Origin: Verrucomicrobiota bacterium
GTDB lineage: Bacteria > Verrucomicrobiota > Verrucomicrobiia > Verrucomicrobiales > Verrucomicrobiaceae
Assembly (NCBI GenBank): GCA_025360015.1
Contig: JANYCZ010000029.1
Span: 186,001 to 250,000, forward strand
Direction of reading: 5' to 3'
DNA: 64,000 nucleotides
Part shown: piece after piece, positions 17,393 through 24,778 of the stretch
Position numbering within the stretch: position 1 is the first letter of the stretch
Layout: each line of letters begins with the position of its first letter
Notes under the pieces: generated by a model
What the model saw: the letters and a program-made list of their open reading frames with translations, nothing else
Told to the model about the DNA's origin: nothing
Database searches by the model: none
Program-made: the position numbers and the translations under genes

Positions 17393-17725
17393 CTACTTCT
17401 GCTGCTGCGCGGCCTTGAAGGCTTCAGCGGCGGGTTTGAGCCGGGCAAACGCGGTTTCAATGGCCGTGAGCTTGCGTTCTCGGATGGGATTGCCCAATTC
17501 CAGCGGACGCAGCTGTTCCTGTTTGATCTGGGTCTGTTCGATGATGCGGGGGACCGCATCCTTGCCGCCGAGAGCGGCGATGTCTTTCTCATACTGGCGG
17601 GTGGCCGCCTCATCCTGCTTGAAGGTGGCGTCGAGGGCGGAGATCTCACGTTTGAGGTCCGCGTGCCGCTCACAGGATGTGCCCGTGAGGCCGAGTGCCA
17701 GGCAAAAGAGAAGAGGCAGTTTCAT
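17393..17725 (-). CDS. small coiled-coil lipoprotein (copy 1)
   Basis: A 110-residue protein with lipoprotein signal MKLPLLFCLALGLTGTSC (Cys about 18) and a helical, charged body (RHADLKREISALDATFKQ, ARLKPAAEAFKAAQQQK). It is the first gene of a two-gene unit with the lipoprotein at 16802, and the pair is duplicated just downstream (16361 and 15476). The start lies 120 bp from the divergent ParA-like gene, so both directions may share a promoter region. The family is not recognised. Confidence 0.75.
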   Translation of the reverse strand: MKLPLLFCLALGLTGTSCERHADLKREISALDATFKQDEAATRQYEKDIAALGGKDAVPRIIEQTQIKQEQLRPLELGNPIRERKLTAIETAFARLKPAAEAFKAAQQQK

Positions 17726-17845
17726 GTGAATACGCGGTCAATGATGCAAAGATGGTCTCCACGAGCAGAGGCGTGCGGGATTTAATCTTGAATGGTCTTG
17801 CGCGCAACTCCTTGCCATTCGGCAAACTCATCCTAGCATCGCCGC

Positions 17846-18655
17846 GTGATCGCGATTGCAACGGCCAGTCAGAAGGGAGGCGTGGGAAAAACCACGTTGT
17901 GCATCAATCTGGCCTATTCTCTGGCGCGGCGAGGATGGCGTGTGCTCTTGATTGACACGGACCCGCAGGGCGGTGTCGGGCTGTCTTTGGCAAAAAGCAC
18001 GAAGGCGCGGGAGGGGTTTCATGAGTTCCTCGTTCGTGGCGGAGATCTGAGCCGAATGGTGGTGTCAACGCGGCTGCCGGAACTGGAGATCGTCCCCGCC
18101 GGGCAGTATGATACCTGCGCGAGGCAGGGCTGGTCGGCGCATGAGGTGCCTGCACGGCTGGCCGACCTGCTGCGTGGCGCGGAGCTGCGAGGCGTGGATG
18201 TGGTGCTGATGGATACAGCGGCCGGAATGAGCGGCACGACAGAGGCGGTGGTGAAGGCCTGTGATTTCGTGGTGCTGCCGCAGCAGGCGGAGCCGCTGGC
18301 GATCCGCAGCGTGCCGCATCTGCTGGAGACGCTGGCACGATTCCGCGCAGAGGGCGCGGGCGTGCGTGTGGCGGGCATTTTGCTGACGATGGTGATGCGG
18401 GACAATGAGATGAGCCTCAAGGTGGCGCGGGAGCTGCGCGACATGCTGCCAGCGAACCTGATGTTTCAGCAGAGCATTCCGCGGCTGCCCTCGTTCCTGG
18501 AAGCGAGCGCCCTAGGAGTGCCGGTGGCGCTGACGAAGCGCAATCCGCCGCCCGAAGCCTTGATTTTCGATCAGATCGCCGCCGAGCTGGAGCAGCGCAC
18601 CGGCCTGAGCCACGAACGTGAAAAGGAGCATGGCCATGCAAGTCTCATGGATTGA
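17846..18655 (+). CDS. ParA/MinD-family ATPase
   Basis: The protein has 269 residues with a GTG start (MIAIATASQKGGVGKTT). It has the deviant Walker A motif KGGVGKTT at about 10-17 with the signature Lys, Walker A' LLIDTDPQGGVGLS, and a Walker B-like VVLMDTAAGMS. These are hallmarks of ParA-type dimerising ATPases that position DNA, chemoreceptors or other cargo. No ParB gene or parS-like repeat follows; the next gene overlaps by 20 bp and encodes a protein with a roadblock-like end, so the cargo may be protein rather than plasmid DNA. It is divergent from the lipoprotein cluster. Confidence 0.9.
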   Translation: MIAIATASQKGGVGKTTLCINLAYSLARRGWRVLLIDTDPQGGVGLSLAKSTKAREGFHEFLVRGGDLSRMVVSTRLPELEIVPAGQYDTCARQGWSAHEVPARLADLLRGAELRGVDVVLMDTAAGMSGTTEAVVKACDFVVLPQQAEPLAIRSVPHLLETLARFRAEGAGVRVAGILLTMVMRDNEMSLKVARELRDMLPANLMFQQSIPRLPSFLEASALGVPVALTKRNPPPEALIFDQIAAELEQRTGLSHEREKEHGHASLMD

Positions 18656-19580
18656 CGCCGACCACATCAAGGCCTTGGTGGCGCAGATCGCACCACCGGA
18701 GACCTGCGTGGAGGAAACATCGGGCGTGCTGGAGATCGACACGACGCCTCAAACGTTGCCAGGGAGTGCTGCCCAGACCTGGGGATTTGCCATGGACTGG
18801 AGCGAACCACCTGCGCGGCCAGCACCGGCGGCTGCAGTGATGGAAACCATTTTTGCGGAAACAGAGCCGCCGGAGCCGCAGGCAGAGAGGGAAAATGCAA
18901 TGGACGATGATGGCCATGGGCACCCTCTTCACAACCCGGCCGCTGCGCTGCCGCTGAGCCGGATCCGTGACAAGCTGCGCGCGATCCGCCAGCGTGCGTC
19001 GGAGGCAGGCATCCTGACACGCGCGAACGAAACGGCACCGCCGGAGCCGAAACCCGAGGCGACAGCGACAGTGCCTTTTCCTGTTCCTGTTGAGCACGTA
19101 GAGAGCGAGGCCGCAGCGGCAGGCGTTTGCCAAGACGAATACGCCCCTGATGCCGCGACGAAGGCGGAGCAGGAAGTTACCGCCGTTGCACCGCCAACAC
19201 CCGTCTTCGAAATTCCCCATGGCTCACGTGAGGTGCGTCTGGCCGCCTTCGCCAGCTGGGCGCGGAAGGTGCTGCAAGAGGACGGCGGACACGTTCTGGT
19301 GATGAGTGATGATGGCGAAGTGCTGTGGGGCGGGGAGGCGAAAGCCGGACTGGTGCTTTCCACGATGATGGCCTGGGGTGCCGCGATCCGTGTGAGCGCG
19401 ATGGCCGCCGGTGAAACGCCGCCGGTGATCCACCAGCCGCTGGCCTCCGGGAATGTGCTCACGGTGATCCCGTGTGAAACAAACGGTGGAATGGTGCATG
19501 CCGCAGTGGCGGCCCCTGTGGGGCTGACCCATGAGCAGGCGCAGGTCCTGCGTGGTGCCTTGTGTGCGGCGATGAATTAG
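18636..19580 (+). CDS. linker protein with C-terminal roadblock/LC7-like domain
   Basis: The protein has 314 residues from the ATG at 18636, chosen because AAAAGGAG at 18621-18628 is 7 bp upstream; frames from 18618 or 18630 are also open. The first ~195 residues are rich in Pro, Glu and Ala and look disordered. The C-terminal ~120 (LAAFASWARKVLQEDGGHVL ... VMSDDGEVLWGG ... GNVLTVIP ... HAAVAAPVGLT) has the alternating strand/helix pattern of roadblock/LC7 domains, which serve as regulators of small GTPases in bacteria (MglB type). The assignment is by eye. Overlap with the ParA-like gene implies coupled translation and a shared task. Confidence 0.65.
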   Translation: MQVSWIDADHIKALVAQIAPPETCVEETSGVLEIDTTPQTLPGSAAQTWGFAMDWSEPPARPAPAAAVMETIFAETEPPEPQAERENAMDDDGHGHPLHNPAAALPLSRIRDKLRAIRQRASEAGILTRANETAPPEPKPEATATVPFPVPVEHVESEAAAAGVCQDEYAPDAATKAEQEVTAVAPPTPVFEIPHGSREVRLAAFASWARKVLQEDGGHVLVMSDDGEVLWGGEAKAGLVLSTMMAWGAAIRVSAMAAGETPPVIHQPLASGNVLTVIPCETNGGMVHAAVAAPVGLTHEQAQVLRGALCAAMN

Positions 19581-19740
19581 AGGGTCCGTAAACGCTGGGT
19601 GGCGACAGCACTTCCGGCTGTGAGCGTGGGAAAGACGTCCCATGACTTGGTGTCTCCCAGAAGCCAGGCGTTTGGCGGAGGGATTTCTGGGCGATGAACC
19701 CATGCAGCGCGCCAAACACTCGCTGCCCACGACCTGCCGG

Positions 19741-22299
19741 TTACTTCTTAAACACAGCCAGTTCGTTGATGCCCCAATTATTGGAGGCGGCACCGAGCTG
19801 GGTGATGCGGATGAAGCGCCCCCTCAGCGGAGCTTTGAAAACAATCTCGGTCAAAGCGGACCCGTCTCCCTGGGCGGCCGGGGTCCACTGTTGACCGTTG
19901 GAAGAGACTTCGACATTGTATTTGCGGGGATAGTCCTGATAGGTGCCCTGGCTGTCGAGGGCCAGTCCGGCAATGTTTTCCTCAGCGGGAAGTTCGACGG
20001 TGAACCACTCACCGCCTTTCATGGCAACGCCGGTGGTCCAGCGGGAGGCGGTGTTGTTGTCGGTGGCCTTTGAGAGGTCTTCTTTTTTGTGGCTGGCGCT
20101 CAGCTTCCACGCGCTGCGCGGCTCGATCCATGCCAGCTTGGTCTTGAGCCGGGTGTTGAGCGGCGCGGGCGCTGCGGGCTGGAAGTACCAATCACGTACA
20201 CGTCCATCGACGAGCTGCATCTGGTCGGGCTTCAGGATGATCGAGTACACAAAGAATTCAGCGAGGTAGCCGCTGAACTGATCCTGTGGGCCAACATTCG
20301 CCCCGGTGCTTTCCCTGTCGCGTCCGATGACCAGCCTGTTAAGTGCTTTGTAAGGGGCGTTGGACCTGCCGCCGGTGGAGATGAACGATTTGCCGTCGGC
20401 ATCGCGCGCGCGGAGTTCAAAGGCACCCGAACTGGTGTTCCAGGTGATGAAGGCGAGGCAGGGGAGGGTGCCGTTCACATCTTTGGAGGTCAGCGTGGGG
20501 CTGCCGCCTTCGTGTTTCACTTCGGCCACGAGGTTTTTCTTTTCGTCCACGAGCAGAGACACCAGGGTGCCGTCGTCATTGCTGAGAGTGAAAACGCGCA
20601 TGGGGAGTTTTGCCGGATCGGCCTGAAACGCGATGACGGCCATGAGTCCTTTTTCATTGGGTACGCCGGCAGCTTTATTCCCGAAGGGCATGTTCTCTGA
20701 TTCACTGCCCGTACTGTCGAGTTCCATGATGCAGGGCTTGCCATTGCGAGCATGGAAATCGAGCACGACTTTGCCAGGTTTCGGGGTGCCGCCTTTGGCT
20801 GCCTCCGGCCAGTTGACACGTTTGGGGGCGTAATCCGGGCTGTTTTGATAACTGCGCAAAATATTGTCACCACCCCGTTCTGAGAGGTCATGCCACTCGA
20901 TGACTGGCTCGTTGATATTGGCCGGGGCAAGTTTGCCGTCGCCCCCTTTGCGATTGGTCAGAATGCCAACGTTGCCGACATAGAAGAGGGAGATGCCACG
21001 ATCCACCGGAGGAAACGTGCGGTCCTGCGGGAGCTGAAAGCTGACCTTGGGTGGATCGGACGTGATCATGGCTGACAGAGCCCCGGGTGCCGAGGGGCCG
21101 GGCTTTTTGCCGAAGAAAAGGCATCCGCCGATGCCCAGCAGAATGACGGCACCGCCGATGATGGCGATTTGTTTGATCAGCTTCGCTTTGGATGACGGCT
21201 CGGTGTGCACCCCGGACGGCTGACGTTGCTGGCCAGTCAGGTGTCCTGCTCCGGACCGGCGTGGCGCAGGCGCCAGCGGCGTGGTGATGGCGGCGAGCTC
21301 TACGACAGACTGTCCTTCGTCATAGATTTCCACCGGTACCGGCTCGGCATAGACGGGCTGGGCTTCCGGCGGAGGGTAATACCCTGTGATCGGCACCGTG
21401 CTTGTGCCGGGGGGCATGTAAATGGGCGGTGGCGCGTACATGCCCATCCAAGGGCCGTAGGGCACCATCGCGGGCATTTTTTCCCAGGCGCGGAATTCTT
21501 CGATGGCCTGCTGAGCATTGGCGGGGCGGTCATCCGGCTTTTGTGCCATGAGGCGCGCACACCAAGCCCCCAGCCACTGCGGCACGTGCGGGGCTATTTG
21601 ATGCAGAGGGACCAGCACGTGGTCGATGTGTTTGTCGATGACCTCCGCCATGGAGCTGCCATCGAAGGCCTTTCGGCCCGAGAGCGCCTCATAGAAAACA
21701 CAGCCTAGAGAATAGAGGTCGGTGCGTTCATCCACGGGCTCGCGCGTGAGCTGCTCGGGAGCCATGTAATAGATGGAGCCCATCACGGTGCCTTCCTGGT
21801 CCTCCGTCTGCTTGCGGGCACGCAGGCCGGCGCGTGCGAGACCGAAGTCGATGATCTTGGACTGCATGCGGCCGCCGGGGAGGCGCTCCACCTTGATGTT
21901 CTCCGGCTTGATGTCGCGGTGGAGGATGTGGTGCTGATGCGCGGCGAGCAGGCCTTCAAGCGTCTGCGAGGCCAGCTCTTTAAAATCGTCGTAGGGCAGC
22001 GGGCCGCGGGCGACGACATCCGCGAGGTCTTCACCCTGCAGGAGTTCCATCACGATGAACAAGCCTTCGGCATCGCTCGCCACATCGAAGATCGTCACGA
22101 TGTTCGGATTGCGCAGGGAGGCGAGCGCATCGGCCTCACGCCGCAGTTCGGAGGCGATGTTTTTGTCGACATCAGCTTCGTTGGCGGTCAGGAGGCGTTT
22201 GACGGCGACCCAGCGCTTTAGCTGGCTGTCATAGGCGCGGAAGACGGCGCCAACGCCGCCCATGCCGAGCTTTTCATAAATTTTGTATCGTTCCGCCAT
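19741..22299 (-). CDS. receptor-type Ser/Thr protein kinase with LamG-like and discoidin-like ectodomain
   Basis: The protein has 852 residues. The kinase domain (about 5-270) is complete: glycine loop GMGGVGAVF at 12-20, Lys34 in AVKR, HRDIKPEN at 127-134, DFGLA at 151-155 and an APE-like MAPEQL. A Pro/Tyr-rich juxtamembrane linker (about 275-370) precedes one transmembrane helix (about 374-396). Outside lie a concanavalin/LamG-like domain (about 450-700) and a C-terminal F5/8 type C (discoidin-like) domain (about 720-850, RGRFIRITQLGAASNNWGINEL). This suggests sensing of an extracytoplasmic carbohydrate and cytoplasmic phosphorylation. No substrate is encoded next door, although the ParA/roadblock genes are convergent neighbours. 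Confidence 0.92.
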   Translation of the reverse strand: MAERYKIYEKLGMGGVGAVFRAYDSQLKRWVAVKRLLTANEADVDKNIASELRREADALASLRNPNIVTIFDVASDAEGLFIVMELLQGEDLADVVARGPLPYDDFKELASQTLEGLLAAHQHHILHRDIKPENIKVERLPGGRMQSKIIDFGLARAGLRARKQTEDQEGTVMGSIYYMAPEQLTREPVDERTDLYSLGCVFYEALSGRKAFDGSSMAEVIDKHIDHVLVPLHQIAPHVPQWLGAWCARLMAQKPDDRPANAQQAIEEFRAWEKMPAMVPYGPWMGMYAPPPIYMPPGTSTVPITGYYPPPEAQPVYAEPVPVEIYDEGQSVVELAAITTPLAPAPRRSGAGHLTGQQRQPSGVHTEPSSKAKLIKQIAIIGGAVILLGIGGCLFFGKKPGPSAPGALSAMITSDPPKVSFQLPQDRTFPPVDRGISLFYVGNVGILTNRKGGDGKLAPANINEPVIEWHDLSERGGDNILRSYQNSPDYAPKRVNWPEAAKGGTPKPGKVVLDFHARNGKPCIMELDSTGSESENMPFGNKAAGVPNEKGLMAVIAFQADPAKLPMRVFTLSNDDGTLVSLLVDEKKNLVAEVKHEGGSPTLTSKDVNGTLPCLAFITWNTSSGAFELRARDADGKSFISTGGRSNAPYKALNRLVIGRDRESTGANVGPQDQFSGYLAEFFVYSIILKPDQMQLVDGRVRDWYFQPAAPAPLNTRLKTKLAWIEPRSAWKLSASHKKEDLSKATDNNTASRWTTGVAMKGGEWFTVELPAEENIAGLALDSQGTYQDYPRKYNVEVSSNGQQWTPAAQGDGSALTEIVFKAPLRGRFIRITQLGAASNNWGINELAVFKK

Positions 22300-22486
22300 C
22301 CGGGGTCAATCACTTGAAAATAAGATAAACAGGAGCAAAGCCCATGAGCCTCCCCTTTGGCAAGCGGGATATTCCACGAAAATGCTTATGGTCACCTTTT
22401 GCTCTGCCTTTGACAAATGAGGGTGTCGCGACACACTGACACTCCCCGTCGGTACTGGCGGAATCGAATCAAACCCGCTGAGCACC

Positions 22487-22963
22487 TTGAAAAACGTTCT
22501 TTTTGTCTGCACTGGCAATACCTGCCGCAGCCCGATGGCGGAGGCGCTGTTCCGTGAGCTGGTGAAGGAGCGCGGCGACTACCAGGTCTCCAGCGCGGGT
22601 GTGGCGGCGGCTCCCGGCATGCCTGCCAGCAAACACACGGCGGCCCTGCTCAAGGAACGCGGTCTGAATCTGGCCAGCTTTCAGAGCCGCATGCTCGACC
22701 GGCAGATTCTGGAGCAGGCCACGCATGTCTTTGCGATGTCCTCGCACCACATGGCGGCGATCGTGGATGAATTCCCCACGCACGCGGACAAGGTGTATCT
22801 CGTTTCCGAATTTGCCGCCGAAGACTCTCTTCGCGGCAGAGATGTTTCCGACCCCTTTGGCCAGGGGCGCTCCGCGTATGAAGAAACGCTGCGCGACCTG
22901 TCCAAAATACTGCCCAGCCTGCTGGCCTACATTGACCAGACTTGGAAGCAAAATGATGGATGA
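22487..22963 (+). CDS. low-molecular-weight phosphatase, probable protein-arginine phosphatase
   Basis: The protein has 158 residues with a TTG start (MKNVLFVCTGNTCRSPMAEA). The P-loop C(X)5R is Cys8-TGNTC-Arg14, and the acid loop is DVSDPFGQG. The Thr at position 12 (GNT rather than GNI) is the residue that in Bacillus YwlE selects phosphoarginine over phosphotyrosine, and the DPFG acid loop also matches the YwlE type rather than the DPYY of tyrosine phosphatases. In Bacillus subtilis ywlE is followed by rpiB (ywlF), ywlG and glyA; here the next gene is an RpiB-GlyA fusion. An McsB-type arginine kinase would be expected elsewhere in the genome. Confidence 0.82.
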   Translation: MKNVLFVCTGNTCRSPMAEALFRELVKERGDYQVSSAGVAAAPGMPASKHTAALLKERGLNLASFQSRMLDRQILEQATHVFAMSSHHMAAIVDEFPTHADKVYLVSEFAAEDSLRGRDVSDPFGQGRSAYEETLRDLSKILPSLLAYIDQTWKQNDG

Positions 22964-23014
22964 CAGCAGCCATCGCCCAGCCATCTTCGACCCTCACCCC
23001 CCCCATCGCAACCA

Positions 23015-24718
23015 ATGACCAGCACCTCCAACGGCAGCCTCCCTCATAAACTCGCCATCGCCGCCGACCATGGCGGAGTGGACTTGAAAAATGCCGTCGT
23101 CGCTCATCTCAAAGCCACCGGTTACGGCGTGGAGGATCTGGGGGTGAATTCGCATGATTCGGTCGATTACCCTGATTACGCTGAAGTCGTCGCTGACAAG
23201 GTGCTTTCAGGCGAGGCGGATGCGGGCATTTTGGTCTGCACCACAGGCATCGGCATGTGCATCGCCGCGAACCGCCATGCGGGGATCCAGGCTTCGGTGG
23301 TCGGTGACGCGCAGACGGCGGCCATCACGCGCGAGCATAACAACTCCAACGTGCTCTGCCTCTCTGGCAAGAATACACCGGAAGCCACCGCGAATGAGAT
23401 CGTGGACGCGTGGCTGAAGACGCCTTTCGCGGGTGGCCGCCATGGCCGCCGGGTGGACAAGATGAACGCGGAGCCGAACCCGCTCGACATTTTGGAAGCG
23501 TGTGATCCCGCCGTCGCGGACATCATTCGTGGCGAGCAGCATCGTCAGCAGGACCACATCGAACTCATCGCGAGTGAAAACTTCACCAGCAGGGCGGTGA
23601 TGGCCGCGCAGGGAAGCTGCCTCACGAACAAGTATGCCGAAGGCTATCCCGGCAAGCGCTGGTACGGTGGCTGTGAAGAGGTCGATAAAGTGGAGCAGCT
23701 TGCCATTGATCGTGCGTGCGAACTGTTTGGCGCGAAGTTTGCCAACGTGCAGCCGCACTCCGGCTCGCAGGCGAATGCCGCCGTGTATTTCAGCGTACTT
23801 CAGCCCGGCGACAAGGTGCTGGGCATGAACCTCGCCCATGGCGGCCATCTTACGCACGGCAATCCGGCCAACTTCTCCGGCCGCCTCTACAACTTCTGCC
23901 AGTACGGGGTGAACCAGGAGAACGAGCTCATCGACTACGACGAGCTCGCCGAAGTCGCCAAGCGCGAGCAGCCGAAGATGATCACCGCTGGTGCCAGCGC
24001 GTACCCGCGCATCATCGACTTCAAGAAGATGAGCGAGATCGCGAAGAGCGTGGGCGCATACCTCTTTGTGGACATGGCGCACATCGCCGGGCTCGTGGCC
24101 GGTGGCGCGCATCCTTCCCCGATGGAACATGCGGATTTCGTCACCACCACCACGCACAAGAGTCTGCGCGGTCCGCGTGGCGGGATGATCCTGACTAATC
24201 GCGAGGACCTCTTCAAAAAGATCCAGAGCCAGGTCTTCCCCGGCGTGCAGGGCGGCCCGCTCATGCACGTCATCGCGGCGAAGGCCGTCTGCTTTGGCGA
24301 ATGCCTCAAGCCCGGCTTCAAAGACTACACGGCTCAGGTCGTCAAGAATGCCCAGGCCCTGGCCGCAGCACTCACGGCGCTCGGCTATCGCATCGTCAGC
24401 GGTGGCACGGACAACCATCTAATGCTGGTCGATCTTCGTCCGAAGGGTCTCAATGGCAAGGTGGCCAGCGAGACACTGGACAAGGCTGCGATCACCGTGA
24501 ACAAAAACGGCATCCCCTTCGACACCGAGAAGATCACCCTCGGCGGTGGCATTCGCGTCGGCACTCCTGCCGTGACCACCCGCGGCATGAAGGAGGCCGA
24601 GATGAAGCAGATCGCCGCGTGGATTGATCGTGCGCTGACGAATCGCGAAGACGAGGCCGCTTTGGCGCAAATCCGCAAGGAAGTCAGTGAGACGAATCAG
24701 CGGTTTCCGCTGCCTTGA
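23015..24718 (+). CDS. rpiB-glyA: RpiB - serine hydroxymethyltransferase fusion
   Basis: This is a single 567-residue ORF. Residues about 10-148 are ribose-5-phosphate isomerase B: AADHGG at 16-21, the catalytic Cys75 in [13 protein letters not shown], and the [14 protein letters not shown] segment. Residues about 152-567 are full-length serine hydroxymethyltransferase: [49 protein letters not shown], and the PLP Lys382 in [14 protein letters not shown]. The junction [17 protein letters not shown] has no stop or new ribosome site, and Met150 would be a plausible internal start for a free GlyA. Activities are ribose-5-P/ribulose-5-P isomerisation and Ser/Gly plus one-carbon transfer, both cytoplasmic. 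A terminator follows at 24746. Confidence 0.96.
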   Translation: MTSTSNGSLPHKLAIAADHGGVDLKNAVVAHLKATGYGVEDLGVNSHDSVDYPDYAEVVADKVLSGEADAGILVCTTGIGMCIAANRHAGIQASVVGDAQTAAITREHNNSNVLCLSGKNTPEATANEIVDAWLKTPFAGGRHGRRVDKMNAEPNPLDILEACDPAVADIIRGEQHRQQDHIELIASENFTSRAVMAAQGSCLTNKYAEGYPGKRWYGGCEEVDKVEQLAIDRACELFGAKFANVQPHSGSQANAAVYFSVLQPGDKVLGMNLAHGGHLTHGNPANFSGRLYNFCQYGVNQENELIDYDELAEVAKREQPKMITAGASAYPRIIDFKKMSEIAKSVGAYLFVDMAHIAGLVAGGAHPSPMEHADFVTTTTHKSLRGPRGGMILTNREDLFKKIQSQVFPGVQGGPLMHVIAAKAVCFGECLKPGFKDYTAQVVKNAQALAAALTALGYRIVSGGTDNHLMLVDLRPKGLNGKVASETLDKAAITVNKNGIPFDTEKITLGGGIRVGTPAVTTRGMKEAEMKQIAAWIDRALTNREDEAALAQIRKEVSETNQRFPLP

Positions 24719-24745
24719 GGCGTGAGTGAATGATTGCTATTCGAG

Positions 24746-24778
24746 GGAGCGCCTGGTGACGGGCGCTCCTTTTTATTT
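24746..24778 (+). terminator. rho-independent terminator of rpiB-glyA
   Basis: Stem GGAGCGCC / GGCGCTCC with an 8-base loop is followed by TTTTTATTT. It ends the rpiB-glyA transcript and overlaps the stop codon of the convergent TPR gene at 24773. Confidence 0.85.

Noticed and set aside
17846-19580. Plasmid-type ParAB partition locus
   Set aside because: No ParB-like HTH protein and no repeated parS-like inverted repeats nearby; the partner gene encodes a linker/roadblock-like protein.
23207-24418. 403-codon minus-strand ORF opposite rpiB-glyA
   Set aside because: The plus strand encodes two catalytic domains with all motifs; the antisense frame is Arg/His-rich noise.
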